Shown in pieces: positions 28,830-38,190 of a stretch of 64,000 bases of DNA. The DNA is from Prosthecobacter debontii (GTDB lineage: Bacteria > Verrucomicrobiota > Verrucomicrobiia > Verrucomicrobiales > Akkermansiaceae), in NCBI GenBank assembly GCA_945869465.1, contig CAMBPB010000001.1, forward strand, positions 1-64,000, in the 5' to 3' direction. Both the position numbers and the translations under genes were made by a program. The notes below the pieces were generated by a model. It did not search any database. It was not told the DNA's origin and saw only the letters and a list, made by a program, of their open reading frames with translations. The first letter of the stretch is position 1. Each line of letters begins with the position of its first letter.

Positions 28830-29711
28830 TTAGTCCGGCAGATCGACCCGTTTGCCGAGGTGGCGCGGGCGGGTGTTGAGGAAATTCACGTCGAGCCACA
28901 TTTTGACGCGTGCGCCGACCTCGCGGACTTTGGTTTTCAGCCCGGCCTGGGTTTCGACATCCTTGGCGTCGAATCCGTAGGCTTCGATTCCGTTGGCCTT
29001 GGCGAGGTAGATCGCGCGCTCGTTCTGGAACCGCTGGCTGATGACCAGAATCGAATCCGTTCCGAAAATCTCCTTCGCCCGCACCACCGAATCCAAGGTC
29101 CGCAAGCCCGCGAAGTCACAGACGATCCGGTCCGCCGGGATGCCTCGCTGAATGAGCGCCAGCATCATCGTGTTAGGTTCGTTGTAGTAACGGGTGCTGT
29201 TGTCGCCGGAAACGATGAGCGTTGCCACTTTCCCCGCATTCCAGACCTCGGTGGCGGCGTCGATCCGGTAACGGAAGTACAGGTTTTCGCGGCCCGCCAC
29301 CTTGTCGGTGGTGCCGAAGACCAGCCCCACCTTGGTGACAGGAATTTTGGAAAGGTCCGAAAAACTCCGGCCGCGCGACGCCCAGATCGCGGTGACGTGG
29401 GCATAGGCCACCACCGCAATGAATGCCGGCACCAGCGCCAGCAGCAAGTCCCGCAGGAAAGGCCGCAGTGATTTTGCCGCATGCGCCGGCCATGGCAAAA
29501 GGCGCGCCAGGCCGAACAATCCCAGCAGCAGCACAAACTGGATCGCCAGCACTCTGGGGGAGTAGAGGCAAAAGTCCACCATCGCCGCGATCACCATCAG
29601 GATCGCCAGAGTCACTAGCACAAGCCGTCTGAGCCAGCGCCGCGCACCGGATTTGGCCGGGGACTTCACCGGTTGCGGGTGGTTTGGAGTTCGGGCTGCC
29701 GGCGCGGCCAT
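28830..29711 (-). CDS. SanA/YdcF-like DUF218 membrane protein
   Basis: About 293 aa from the ATG at 29711. A GTG at 29669, overlapping the upstream stop by four bases, would give about 280 aa and is a good alternative. Two or three membrane helices (RLVLVTLAILMVIAAMVDFC, then VLAIQFVLLLGLFGLARLLP, then LLLALVPAFIAVVAYAHV) precede the DUF218 domain: KVGLVFGTT, YFRYRIDAATEVWNAGK, VSGDNSTRYYNEPNTM, RGIPADRIVCDFAGLRTLDS. This closely follows SanA, an envelope-barrier protein of E. coli whose loss raises vancomycin sensitivity at high temperature. The upstream lipid kinase gene overlaps it, indicating coupling. Confidence 0.8.
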   Translation of the reverse strand: MAAPAARTPNHPQPVKSPAKSGARRWLRRLVLVTLAILMVIAAMVDFCLYSPRVLAIQFVLLLGLFGLARLLPWPAHAAKSLRPFLRDLLLALVPAFIAVVAYAHVTAIWASRGRSFSDLSKIPVTKVGLVFGTTDKVAGRENLYFRYRIDAATEVWNAGKVATLIVSGDNSTRYYNEPNTMMLALIQRGIPADRIVCDFAGLRTLDSVVRAKEIFGTDSILVISQRFQNERAIYLAKANGIEAYGFDAKDVETQAGLKTKVREVGARVKMWLDVNFLNTRPRHLGKRVDLPD

Positions 29712-30631
29712 TGCAGCAAGGATTTCAAAGTCTCGGCGAAGCGCCCGGCAAGCGGGCCTTCCGGGGCGATCACCTGCAGGCGGTTCGTGGAGTCCTTGAA
29801 GCGGACTTCGGAAAACCGGCCGATCCACTCGCCATCGACCTCCACCGGCACCTCGCGGTCCGCCCGCACCGTGAACGCTTCGGTTTGGAAATAACTGACC
29901 GAGGCCACCAGATCGATCCCTCCAAACGCCAGACCGCGCAACGAGTCGAGCACCAGCCGATAGCCCGCCTCCTTGTAAACCAGCACGTCGAGTTTCGAAT
30001 CGCGGTTGTTCGCCTTGCGGAAAAACCTGAATTGGCCGCCGTAGAGCGAGCCATTGCCGGCCAGCACCGCCACGCCCTCGTCCCGCCGTCCGTCCGCGCA
30101 GATCACCTCCATCTTCGGCGGTTGCTCGCCGAGCACCTTCACCGCCGCTAACAAATAGGCCAGCGGACCGAGCATTTTTTTCGACTCCCAGGTCGTTTCC
30201 TCGATCACCGCCGCATCGAAGCCCACACCCGCCATTTGCACAAACGGCGAGCCATTGGCCTCGAACAGATCCACCTCGCGCACAAAGCCGCGTTCAATCA
30301 CCGCAAAGGCGCGCTCCAGCGAATCGAAGGGAATGCCCATCTCCCGGGCGAACACATTCATCGTCCCGGCGGGCAGCACGCCCAGCACGGTGGCCGATCC
30401 GGCGAGGCCGCTCACCACTTCGTTGAGCGTGCCATCGCCGCCGGCGACGATCACCACCGCCTCGCCTGCCGCAGCAAGGCGGGCCGCCAACTCGCGCGCC
30501 TCCCCGGCGTGATTGGTGGCATACACCGCGAACCGGCTCGCGTGGTCCTTGAGAAACCCGAGCACCCGTCCACCCTTCTGGCTGCGAGCCCGAGGGTTGA
30601 AAATGAGCGGATACCGGCGCGGATGCTCCAT
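29666..30631 (-). CDS. Diacylglycerol/lipid kinase family protein (DAGK catalytic domain)
   Basis: About 321 aa from the ATG at 30631 (MEHPRRYPLIFNPRARSQKG). DAGK motifs: IFNPRA, the nucleotide loop IVAGGDGTLNEVVSGLAGS, LGVLPAGTMNVFAREMGIP, and the C-terminal EVDGEWIG strand. The family phosphorylates diacylglycerol, sphingoid bases or related lipids, or recycles undecaprenyl-type carriers; the substrate cannot be read here. An ATG at 30679 would add 16 residues. It overlaps the SanA-like gene downstream. Confidence 0.85.
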   Translation of the reverse strand: MEHPRRYPLIFNPRARSQKGGRVLGFLKDHASRFAVYATNHAGEARELAARLAAAGEAVVIVAGGDGTLNEVVSGLAGSATVLGVLPAGTMNVFAREMGIPFDSLERAFAVIERGFVREVDLFEANGSPFVQMAGVGFDAAVIEETTWESKKMLGPLAYLLAAVKVLGEQPPKMEVICADGRRDEGVAVLAGNGSLYGGQFRFFRKANNRDSKLDVLVYKEAGYRLVLDSLRGLAFGGIDLVASVSYFQTEAFTVRADREVPVEVDGEWIGRFSEVRFKDSTNRLQVIAPEGPLAGRFAETLKSLLQWPRRQPELQTTRNR

Positions 30632-31147
30632 GCCCGATTCTTCACCCACGGCCGCCCGCTTCGCAACCCGATTCCGCATCCCGCGCTCTCAGGGAGAAGG
30701 GGCCGCAGGCGGCGAGCCGCATGACGTGGCAATGGGTGCCGCAATGCCAGTAAGCGGGCCCTTCTGAATACATGCCATTCGGTTGGTATCAGAGCGCGCA
30801 AGGTTCGACGAGTTTGAGGCCGCGCTCAAAAAAAGTTTCCGACAAGTCTTCATCGTTGCCGGCCATGGCCGCTGCGGCCAGTGGGTCTGCGTCCAGTTTC
30901 CCGCACAAGCCTTCTTCGGAAGCTGGCGGAAACCCCTAGCGAGGGTGGGTGGGGCGGAAAGACCGGCGGTTGCCATGACCACTCCCGCCAACCAGATCCC
31001 GCTTGTGTTCCCGATGCGCCACGATGCGCCTAGCCCTGCTGAAGTCATTCGTTGGCGCGGCCCAGACCCATGCTTGAAATGGTCTGCGGAACCCTGTAGA
31101 ATCCGGGTTCCGGCGGGCAATTCCCCGGTGAAATCCAGCCGATCCCC
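30632..31147. other. 516-bp intergenic region upstream of the NifU-like gene
   Basis: Divergent spacing between the lipid kinase (leftward) and the NifU-like gene (rightward), so promoters of both should be here. Open frames on both strands within it show no recognisable domain or signal peptide. No obvious repeat is seen. Confidence 0.4.
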
Positions 31148-31639
31148 ATGAGTTCCTTCGAAACCAAAGTCCAGCAAGCCCTCGCAAATCCCCAAAACCA
31201 GGGCGAGCTGAAGGACGCGGACGCCGTGGGAACGGTCGGCTCGCCCGAGTGCGGCGATATGCTCCGAATGTGGCTGAAATTCACCGAGAAGGATGGCAAG
31301 CGGGTGATCGACCGCGCGTCCTTCCAGGCGTTCGGCTGCCAGACCGCGATCGCCGTGGCTTCGATGGCCACCGAATTGCTGCGCGGCAAAACCGCGGAAG
31401 AAGCGAAACAGCTCACCGCCCACGAACTCACCGGCGATCTCGGGGCGTTGCCACCGATGAAAATCCATTGCGGCCAGCTCGTCGAGGGCGCCCTCCGCAA
31501 CGCCCTGGAAAATAGCGACCCGGCCGCCACCCCGGCCGCCACCCCGGTGACGAACCCTCCGATCCCGATGGCCCCGACTCTATCCGCCGATCTGCAGCGC
31601 AAGCCTGCCGGGACCATCCGGATCGTTCCCATCGCATAA
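31148..31639 (+). CDS. NifU/IscU-like iron-sulfur cluster scaffold protein
   Basis: 163 aa. All three scaffold cysteines are present in family context: GSPECGDMLRMWLKF (about residues 32-46), FQAFGCQTAIAVASMATELL (about 60-79), and MKIHCGQLVEGALRNAL (about 104-120). The Asp after the first Cys (CGD), which modulates cluster release, is kept. A Pro/Ala-rich, probably disordered C-terminal tail of about 40 residues follows instead of the NifU redox domain. No cysteine desulfurase gene adjoins it. The next gene downstream is an ABC transporter. Confidence 0.85.
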   Translation: MSSFETKVQQALANPQNQGELKDADAVGTVGSPECGDMLRMWLKFTEKDGKRVIDRASFQAFGCQTAIAVASMATELLRGKTAEEAKQLTAHELTGDLGALPPMKIHCGQLVEGALRNALENSDPAATPAATPVTNPPIPMAPTLSADLQRKPAGTIRIVPIA

Positions 31640-31720
31640 GCGACCCATACCGACCTATTTCCGCAACCCCGGCACCAACGCCGGGTTTACGCTCCTCACC
31701 CCTTAGCCACCACCCGCTCT

Positions 31721-33505
31721 GTGTTAGAACTCAAGGACGTCAGTTTCACCATCCGCAAAGACGGCGAGGAGGTGCCGTTGGTCGATCGGGTCTCGATCCG
31801 CGTGCCGAAAGGGCACTTCATGGCCATCGTCGGGCCTTCGGGCTGCGGCAAGACGACCTTGCTCAAGACCATCGCCGGACTCAATCCGGAGTCGGGCGGC
31901 GCCCTGTTCTGGGATGAGCGGAATCTATCCGAAGACGGCGATTTCTCACCCTCGGAAATCGGTTATGTGCCGCAGTTCTCGATCGCCTACGAGCCTCTAA
32001 CCGTCGATGAGTCGGTGGAGGCGGCAACCCGCCTTCGCGTCCGCTGCCGGGACACCGTGGAGCTTGACAACCGGATTGACCGGGTGCTTGAGGAAACCGG
32101 CCTCAGCCCGATTAGCGACCGCCAGGTGAAGGTTCTCTCCGGCGGCCAGAAACGCCGCCTCGGGCTGGCGATGGAGCTCGTTTCCGACCCGAAAATCCTG
32201 CTCTGCGACGAAGTGACTTCCGGCCTCGACCCACGCTCCGAGCGGGAAATCGTCCGCCTGCTGCACGACCTCTCGCGCAAGGACGGCCGCATCGTTCTCT
32301 CCGTCACCCACTCGCTCTCGCACCTGGAATTGTATGACTCGATTCTCGTGCTGCATGAAGGGCGGTTGGCCTTTCACGGGCCGCCCGAACAATTGACCCA
32401 CTACTTTTCCGTGCCTGACACCGAGGAGGTCTATCCGCGCCTGGCCACCCAGCCGTCCGAGCGCTGGCATGCCTCCTGGCAGAAACACAGTGTTTCCTAT
32501 CAGAAGATGCTCGAGCGCAACCGCGAGCGCCTCGTCGCCAGCGGGGTGCTGCAGATTCCGGCGGCGGAGCTCGCGCCGCCGGCCGCGAAGGGCGCCAAGG
32601 CTGGCGATACCCCCGCGACACCGACGGCACCTGGCGCGCCCGAAACGCTGCGGCTGCCGGGTTTTGTCAGTCAGTTTGCGACCTTGCTCTCGCGCCGCTG
32701 GCGGATCTTCTTCCGCGACCGCGGCCAGGTGTTCCTCCAGTTGGCGATCCTCATTTGTTTCCCGCTGCTCGTCATTCTCTTCAGCGACAAGGCTTCCGAG
32801 CCCATCCGCCGCTATTCGGACACCCGCCAAGGTAACATCGCCGCGGAGATCCAGGAACAACAGAGCGTGCGCTCGGACCAGGCCAAGGTCGGCTCGGCGG
32901 TTTCCGGCATCATCATGTTCCAGGTGGTTCTGCTCTCGCTGATGGGCTCGAACAACTCGGCCCGCGAGATCGCCGGCGAACGGCCGATTTATGAAAAGGA
33001 GAAATTCGGCGGTCTCCGGCCCTCGGCCTATCTGGCATCGAAGGTGGCGTTTCTGGCCTGTCTGGTGATCACCCAGTCGTTGTGGATGGCGTTTTTCGTG
33101 AACCTCTTCGGCGCCTTCCGCGGGGATTTTATTCAGCACGCGGGGTTTCTGCTGCTGGTCAATGCGGCCATGACCGCCATCTGCCTGGCGATCTCCGCGC
33201 TGATGCGGACGGCTGAACAGGCGTCGTTGCTGTCGATTTATCTGGTGGGATTCCAGCTTCCGTTGTCTGGAGCGGTGCTCGCGCTGCCGGAAAAAGTCGA
33301 AGTTTTCACCCGCCCGTTCATCTCGGCATACTGGGGGTGGTCCGGCTCCGTCGAAGCGCTGCAAACCCAAGTCCATGACGCGGTGAAAGCGGTGATCGAT
33401 ACCGGTCTCTCGGCCCAGAACGGCTGCCTCTTTGCCTTGAGCGCGCACATTGCCGTCGCGCTCATCGCGGCCTGGGCAGGTGCCTGCCGACCCCATTGGG
33501 ACTGA
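31721..33505 (+). CDS. ABC-2 type transporter with fused ATPase, ABCG-like half-transporter
   Basis: 594 aa with a GTG start at 31721. The N-terminal ATPase has Walker A GPSGCGKT, signature LSGGQKRRLGLAMEL, Walker B ILLCDEVTSGLDP and the H-loop SVTHSLSH. A linker of about 70 residues (Ala/Pro-rich near 295-320) leads to an ABC-2 membrane domain with six helices. The ATPase-first order and the sequence LGLAMELVSDPKILLCDEVTSG match the ABCG/White layout. The substrate is unknown. The next two genes on the same strand encode exported or anchored proteins and may be functionally linked. Confidence 0.9.
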   Translation: MLELKDVSFTIRKDGEEVPLVDRVSIRVPKGHFMAIVGPSGCGKTTLLKTIAGLNPESGGALFWDERNLSEDGDFSPSEIGYVPQFSIAYEPLTVDESVEAATRLRVRCRDTVELDNRIDRVLEETGLSPISDRQVKVLSGGQKRRLGLAMELVSDPKILLCDEVTSGLDPRSEREIVRLLHDLSRKDGRIVLSVTHSLSHLELYDSILVLHEGRLAFHGPPEQLTHYFSVPDTEEVYPRLATQPSERWHASWQKHSVSYQKMLERNRERLVASGVLQIPAAELAPPAAKGAKAGDTPATPTAPGAPETLRLPGFVSQFATLLSRRWRIFFRDRGQVFLQLAILICFPLLVILFSDKASEPIRRYSDTRQGNIAAEIQEQQSVRSDQAKVGSAVSGIIMFQVVLLSLMGSNNSAREIAGERPIYEKEKFGGLRPSAYLASKVAFLACLVITQSLWMAFFVNLFGAFRGDFIQHAGFLLLVNAAMTAICLAISALMRTAEQASLLSIYLVGFQLPLSGAVLALPEKVEVFTRPFISAYWGWSGSVEALQTQVHDAVKAVIDTGLSAQNGCLFALSAHIAVALIAAWAGACRPHWD

Positions 33506-33580
33506 GGAGGATTTATCCCTCGATTTCATAATTTTTCCGCCTACGCTATTCCACACATTCCCACACACTCCAGTTGTCCC

Positions 33581-33985
33581 ATGGCACGCCGCGCAAGTTC
33601 CCGTCTCAATCCAGGCATCATCATCGGTGCCGTCGCAGCCATTGCCGTGGCGATCTTCGCCGGCAAGTCCCTGCTCGGTAAAAAATCCGAATCCTTCGGT
33701 GAAGTCACCACCTTGAGCATCGACGAATTGCTCGAAAACGGCAACAGCCTGCGCGGCAACGAATATGTCGTGAAAGGCCAGATTGACGAAAAACTCCAGT
33801 GGACCACCGACCGCGGGCAGTTGGTGAGCGTGCGCGTCGATAGCCCCGGCGGCGACCAATTTGTCAGCATCGAAATCCCCCCGGAATTCAGCAAACTCAA
33901 TATCGACACCAAACAGAAATACTCCTTCCGGGTCAAGTTCCGGCAAGGTGGCATCGCCGTCGCCACAGGCGTCAACCGGCTCTGA
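33581..33985 (+). CDS. Membrane-anchored small beta-rich protein of unknown function
   Basis: 134 aa. Basic N-terminus MARRASSRLNPG and one membrane helix (IIIGAVAAIAVAIFAGKSLL) are followed by a periplasmic domain of about 100 residues with alternating strands: GNEYVVKGQIDEKLQWTTDR, LVSVRVDSPGG, FVSIEIPPEF, YSFRVKFRQGGIAVATGV. The pattern suggests a small OB-like barrel, but this is inference only. It lies 75 nt after the ABC transporter and 23 nt before the next gene. Confidence 0.65.
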   Translation: MARRASSRLNPGIIIGAVAAIAVAIFAGKSLLGKKSESFGEVTTLSIDELLENGNSLRGNEYVVKGQIDEKLQWTTDRGQLVSVRVDSPGGDQFVSIEIPPEFSKLNIDTKQKYSFRVKFRQGGIAVATGVNRL

Positions 33986-34008
33986 ACACCCACGATTTCC
34001 CTTGATTC

Positions 34009-35928
34009 ATGAAAACCCGAATTCTTTGCTCTCTTCTGCTTGCCGCCATCGCCCACGGCCAGGTTTACACGCCGCCCGCCGCGCCGCGCCAGTCCGCCCA
34101 GCCGGCCGCACCGCCGCAGGACACCGCCGCTGCTGCCGCGAAGCCGCCCGCCGCCAGTCCCCTCGGCCAGGAAATCCCAATGCTCGATCCTTCGGCGGAA
34201 ACCATCACCGTGGGCGGCGTCGCCATCCCGCTCGGTGACACCCGCCTGCTCAAGGCCCGGTTTGAAAAATACCTCAGCCAGCCGCCCGAGAACGACAAAG
34301 AGACCATCCAATATCGCGCAACCATCACCGAAATCCTCGCCACCATCTCGCCGTTCCGCGCCGGTGGCCCGGATCTTTACTCGGCCTTCAAGCGCCTGCC
34401 CTCCGCCTCCACCTATCCCGGCGATGCCAACCTCTGCATGTCGCTGGCCGAATCGATCTACATGGCCATGCTCGCCAAACAGGATGTCAACGGACTCAAC
34501 AAACTCAACCTGACGATGGAGCAGGAGAAAAAGGCCATCCAGATGGAGGCCGATTGGAAGGCGCGCCACGAACGTGACAAGACCCTCAATGACACCAAGG
34601 CCACCGGCGGTGGCGCCAAGGGTTCCGCTAACAAAAACGCCCAGACGCCCGGCACCGGTAACAACTCCCTCCAATACACCGACATCGTCCGCCGGATCGT
34701 TGAAATCGAAGCCCTGAAAAAGGCCAACATCGTTCGCACCGAAGCCCAAACGCTGCGCACCAAGGCGCAATATCAGGTCACCATGATCCAATGGTTTGTC
34801 CAGCGCCGCTACGAACACGTGCTGATGGCCGCCCGTTTCTACAACCAAATCTGGAAGGATGGCGATGCCACCCTGCGCGTCGATAAGGACTCCGATGTCT
34901 CCAAGTTGTTCTCCGAATCGGTCGGCGTGAGCCCGACAGTGTCCTCGCTCGACTCACTTTCCAACGAAGCCATCCGCGAGGTCGCCAAGTATGTCGAGGC
35001 CTTCGATCTCATGCTCACCCGCAACGAGCTCCACTCCGCCTCGCAACGGCTGATGGAAGCCTACGCCCTCGGCGAATACCTCGCGCCCGTCGCTACCCTG
35101 CCGCTGGAGAAGAAGCGCCGCGTGGCCGACTATGTCCGCGATCTGCACGAACTCTACGGCACTCTCCAGGCCCGCGATTACACCAAAACCAAGGAACTCG
35201 CCGCACGCCTCAAGGCCGCCGCCAAGGACTTCCCCTCCTCCAAGGTGGACAGCGCCATCGCCGCCTACACCCTCGCATCCGACCTCGCCATCGAGGAGGC
35301 CAAGGCTCACCTGTTAGCCCGCGACAGCGACAAGGCGGCGGAAAAAATCCGCGTCGCCACCGAGATCTGGCCGACCAATCCGAAACTCAGCGAGTTCCGC
35401 ACCCTGGTGAGCCAGTCGAGCGGCCTGGTCGTCATCCGCAACGATTTCGACCGCCTGCTAGGCGAGGGCAACTTCCGCGAGATCGCCCGCCGCCAATATG
35501 AAATCGCTCCCGTCATCCAAGGCGATGCCACCCGCGAGGACGCCTTCAAACAAATCATGACCAACCTCATGAAAATCGAGGCGGCCCTCGGCAAGGCCGC
35601 CGAGTTCAGCAAGGTCGGCCAGGACTACGCCGCCTGGGAACAACTCGCCGAGCTGCGCGAACAATTCCCGGACGATCCCAAACTCGGCCGCGAGCTCGAA
35701 TTGTTAGCCCCCAAGGTGGCCGACTTCACCAAGGCGCTCGACAAGGCGCGCCAGTTCGAAAGCCGCACGCCCAAACAAACCGGCTCCGCGCTTTCCTGGT
35801 ATCTCAAGGCCCACAGCATCCATCCCCAGAGCAAACTCGCCAAGGAAGCCAAGGACCGCCTCGCCCGCGAGATCCTGCCTCCGGATGACCTCACTCCCAC
35901 CGCGGAAGTCAGGGACGAGGTGAACTAA
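34009..35928 (+). CDS. Large secreted helical protein of unknown function
   Basis: 639 aa. The signal peptide MKTRILCSLLLAAIAHGQ is followed by a Pro/Ala-rich linker (about 20-55). The body is all-helical, with charged repeats resembling tetratricopeptide-like pairs toward the end (ALGKAAEFSKVGQDYAAWEQ, ALSWYLKAHSIHPQSKLAKE). It shows no catalytic motif and no membrane segment beyond the signal. Likely periplasmic or outer-membrane-associated. Proteins of this style are common in Verrucomicrobiota without assigned roles. A tandem repeat array begins 17 nt after the stop. Confidence 0.7.
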   Translation: MKTRILCSLLLAAIAHGQVYTPPAAPRQSAQPAAPPQDTAAAAAKPPAASPLGQEIPMLDPSAETITVGGVAIPLGDTRLLKARFEKYLSQPPENDKETIQYRATITEILATISPFRAGGPDLYSAFKRLPSASTYPGDANLCMSLAESIYMAMLAKQDVNGLNKLNLTMEQEKKAIQMEADWKARHERDKTLNDTKATGGGAKGSANKNAQTPGTGNNSLQYTDIVRRIVEIEALKKANIVRTEAQTLRTKAQYQVTMIQWFVQRRYEHVLMAARFYNQIWKDGDATLRVDKDSDVSKLFSESVGVSPTVSSLDSLSNEAIREVAKYVEAFDLMLTRNELHSASQRLMEAYALGEYLAPVATLPLEKKRRVADYVRDLHELYGTLQARDYTKTKELAARLKAAAKDFPSSKVDSAIAAYTLASDLAIEEAKAHLLARDSDKAAEKIRVATEIWPTNPKLSEFRTLVSQSSGLVVIRNDFDRLLGEGNFREIARRQYEIAPVIQGDATREDAFKQIMTNLMKIEAALGKAAEFSKVGQDYAAWEQLAELREQFPDDPKLGRELELLAPKVADFTKALDKARQFESRTPKQTGSALSWYLKAHSIHPQSKLAKEAKDRLAREILPPDDLTPTAEVRDEVN

Positions 35929-35944
35929 CATTCCATTGGCGGCA

Positions 35945-36207
35945 TTCGACCCGGACCGCGAGTCTGTGACTCGTCTGCGGAAGAGAACGCCGCAGAGAGC
36001 CGCCTTTTGGCAGATCGCTTCGACCCGGACCCCGAGTCTCTGACTCGTCTGCGGAAGAGAACGCCGCAGAGAACCGCTTTTTGGCAGATCGCTTCGACCC
36101 GGACCGCGAGTCTCTGACTCGTCTGCGGAAGAGAACGCCGCAGAGAACCGCCTTTTGGCAGATCGCTTCGACCACGCTTCCTCAGGCGAGTCACAGACTC
36201 GCGGTCC
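35945..36207. repeat. Three 74-bp tandem repeats plus an inverted cap between convergent genes
   Basis: Exact 74-bp spacing: units at 35945-36018, 36019-36092 and 36093-36166, with a partial fourth at 36167. Each unit holds two dyads, CGAGTC/GACTCG (3-nt spacer) and TCTGCGG/CCGCAGA. An inverted copy of the unit core follows at 36177-36207, matching about 28 of 31 positions. After it comes a short CCCGCGGAC repeat (about 36210-36232). The whole lies between two convergent stop codons (35928 and 36236), so it could terminate both transcripts. Confidence 0.9.
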
Positions 36208-36235
36208 CACAGACCCGCGGACCCGCGGACCCGCT

Positions 36236-37825
36236 TCACGCGCACACCGCGTCGGCCACGCGCAGGCCGTCCAATGCGGCGCTGACGATGCCGCCAGCGT
36301 AGCCCGCGCCTTCGCCGCAGGGGAACAGCCCGCCCGCCTCGGGGTGCTCCAGCGTGTCGTCGCGGCGGGGGATTCTAACCGGAGAGCTGGTGCGTGTTTC
36401 AAATCCTAACAAAAGAGCCTCGCGCGAGGTGTAGCCGCGCATTTGGCGCTCGAACAGCCGCAGGCCCTCGCGCATCCGGCTGGTGATCCACGGCGGCAGC
36501 AATTCATCCAGCGGCGCCGGATTCGTGCCGGGGAAATAACTGGTTTCCGGCAGATCGGCGGAGACTTTTCCAGCTAGAAAATCGGGCACCCGCTGGCCCG
36601 GCGCGATCTGGCCGCCGCCGCCGGCTTGTTTGGCGGCGCGTTCGAGGTTTTTCTGGAACGCGAGGCCCGCCAGAACACCGTGTTCCTTCACCAGCGGCAG
36701 CAGGTCCTCGGGCTCGACGGTGCAAACCATGCCGGAGTTGGCGAACGGCGAGTCGCGTCGCGACAGGCTCATGCCGTTGACCACCACCTCGTCGTTCTCC
36801 GTCGAGGCCGGGACGATCCAGCCGCCCGGGCACATGCAGAACGAATGCACGCCGCGGTCGCGGATCTTGGTGGCCAGGCGGTAACGCGCCGCCGGCAGCA
36901 GGCGCGGGCGTTGCTGACCGCAATCGAGGTGGTATTGCGTGCGGTCGATGAACGGTTGCGGATGCTCGATCCGGAAACCGACCGCAAACGGCTTGGGTTC
37001 CAACAGAATGTGTTTGGCGGCGAGCAGCCGATAGATGTCCCGCGCCGAGTGGCCGGTGGCGAGGATCACGGCATCGGCCCGGATCTCACTTCCGTCGGCG
37101 GTCAGCACGCCGCGGACGTGGTTTCCGGTCATGAGGAGATCGACGACCTTGGTTTGAAACCGGACCTCGCCGCCGGCGTTGAGGATCGAAGTGCGGATCG
37201 CCTTGACCACGTTGGGCAGGAGGTTCGAGCCAATGTGCGGGTGCGCGTCGGTTAGAATCCGGTCCGGCGCGCCATGGGCGACGAGAATTTCATAGATCCG
37301 GGCGACCGGTCCGCGTTTGGTGGCGCGGGTGTAGAGCTTGCCATCGGAAAACGTGCCCGCGCCACCTTCGCCAAAACAATAGTTGGATTCCTCGATCACC
37401 CGGCCCTCGCGCAGCAAGGGCGCGAGATCGAAGCGCCGCGAGCTGGCGTCCTTGCCGCGTTCCAGCAGAATGGGTTTCACCCCGTGTTCGAGGCAGCGCA
37501 GCGCGGCGAACATTCCTGCGGGACCGCATCCCACGATGACCACCGTGCGGCCATGCGCCGGCAGTGGAGGGGCGGACCAGCGCGGCGTGACGTCCGGCGG
37601 CGGCGGGTTGTCCAGCGCGACGTCGAGCCGGAGCTGCACCTTGACCGACTTCTGGCGGGCGTCGATCGAGTGTTTGCGGAGTTTCACGCCGCCGATGCGG
37701 GAAACGGGAACGCCGAGTTTCGCCGCCGCGGCTTGGCGGCGTGCGGCATCGTCCTCGGATTGTTCGAGGGGGAGGACGATATCGATGGTTTCGATCGGCG
37801 GCAGCACGGCGGTGTGGGGTTGCAC
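36236..37825 (-). CDS. FAD-dependent dehydrogenase (COG2509-type flavoprotein)
   Basis: About 529 aa with the GTG at 37825. An ATG at 37873 or 37885 would add 16-20 residues but overlap the thioesterase gene. The N-terminal small domain (IVLPLEQSEDDAARRQAAAA) is typical of this family. FAD binding: VVIVGCGPAGMFAALRCLEHG, then ILLERG and NYCFGEGGAGTFSDGKLYTR. The second dinucleotide motif is ADAVILATGHSARDIYRLL. Two Cys occur in SFCMCPGG. The C-terminal FAD-closing segment is GGLFPCGEGAGYAGGIVSAA. The family is widespread and its substrate unknown. Confidence 0.85.
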   Translation of the reverse strand: MQPHTAVLPPIETIDIVLPLEQSEDDAARRQAAAAKLGVPVSRIGGVKLRKHSIDARQKSVKVQLRLDVALDNPPPPDVTPRWSAPPLPAHGRTVVIVGCGPAGMFAALRCLEHGVKPILLERGKDASSRRFDLAPLLREGRVIEESNYCFGEGGAGTFSDGKLYTRATKRGPVARIYEILVAHGAPDRILTDAHPHIGSNLLPNVVKAIRTSILNAGGEVRFQTKVVDLLMTGNHVRGVLTADGSEIRADAVILATGHSARDIYRLLAAKHILLEPKPFAVGFRIEHPQPFIDRTQYHLDCGQQRPRLLPAARYRLATKIRDRGVHSFCMCPGGWIVPASTENDEVVVNGMSLSRRDSPFANSGMVCTVEPEDLLPLVKEHGVLAGLAFQKNLERAAKQAGGGGQIAPGQRVPDFLAGKVSADLPETSYFPGTNPAPLDELLPPWITSRMREGLRLFERQMRGYTSREALLLGFETRTSSPVRIPRRDDTLEHPEAGGLFPCGEGAGYAGGIVSAALDGLRVADAVCA

Positions 37826-37838
37826 TGGCGTGGCTCTA

Positions 37839-38186
37839 TCAGCCGCGGATCGGGCGTTTGGTCCCCGCGTCATCCACGCTGACAAAAGTCACCCGGGTGG
37901 TGAAAATGGCATGCGGCCCGGCCTTTTCGTCGATCACCGAGACGGCATAAGAGGCGCTGGTTTTACCCTCCCGTTGGTGGGTGCAAGTGATCCGCAGGAT
38001 CGTCCCCTCGCGCACGCTGTGATGAAACTCCACGCTGTCCATCGCGACGGTGACGAACTGGCAATGCGGGTAGTCCAGGCTGGCGGCGATCCATGACGCC
38101 TCGTCGATCCATGCCAGCAAGCGGCCTCCGAAGAGGAAACCATAGTGGTTCAAATCACCCGGCAGGACGAGACGGTGCGTTTCCAT
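37839..38186 (-). CDS. Acyl-CoA thioesterase, hotdog fold (YciA/BFIT-like)
   Basis: 115 aa. The family start METHRLVLPGDLNHYGFLFG with GGRLLAWIDEASWIAA carries the catalytic Asn/His and Asp/Glu region. FVTVAMDSVEFHHSVREG forms the central strands. It is a single hotdog domain acting as a dimer or hexamer to hydrolyse acyl-CoAs. It lies four bases upstream of the DoxX stop on the same strand and leads into the flavoprotein gene, so all are probably one transcript. Confidence 0.85.
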   Translation of the reverse strand: METHRLVLPGDLNHYGFLFGGRLLAWIDEASWIAASLDYPHCQFVTVAMDSVEFHHSVREGTILRITCTHQREGKTSASYAVSVIDEKAGPHAIFTTRVTFVSVDDAGTKRPIRG

Positions 38187-38190
38187 GATC

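Noticed and set aside
30689-31468. Open frame antisense to the start of the NifU-like gene
   Set aside because: Overlaps a confident gene on the other strand and shows no recognisable protein features.
35704-36402. Open frames on the minus strand with repeated RSDLPKGGSLRRSLPQ-type peptides
   Set aside because: They are translations of the 74-bp repeat in successive frames (74 is not a multiple of 3) and overlap confident genes at both ends.
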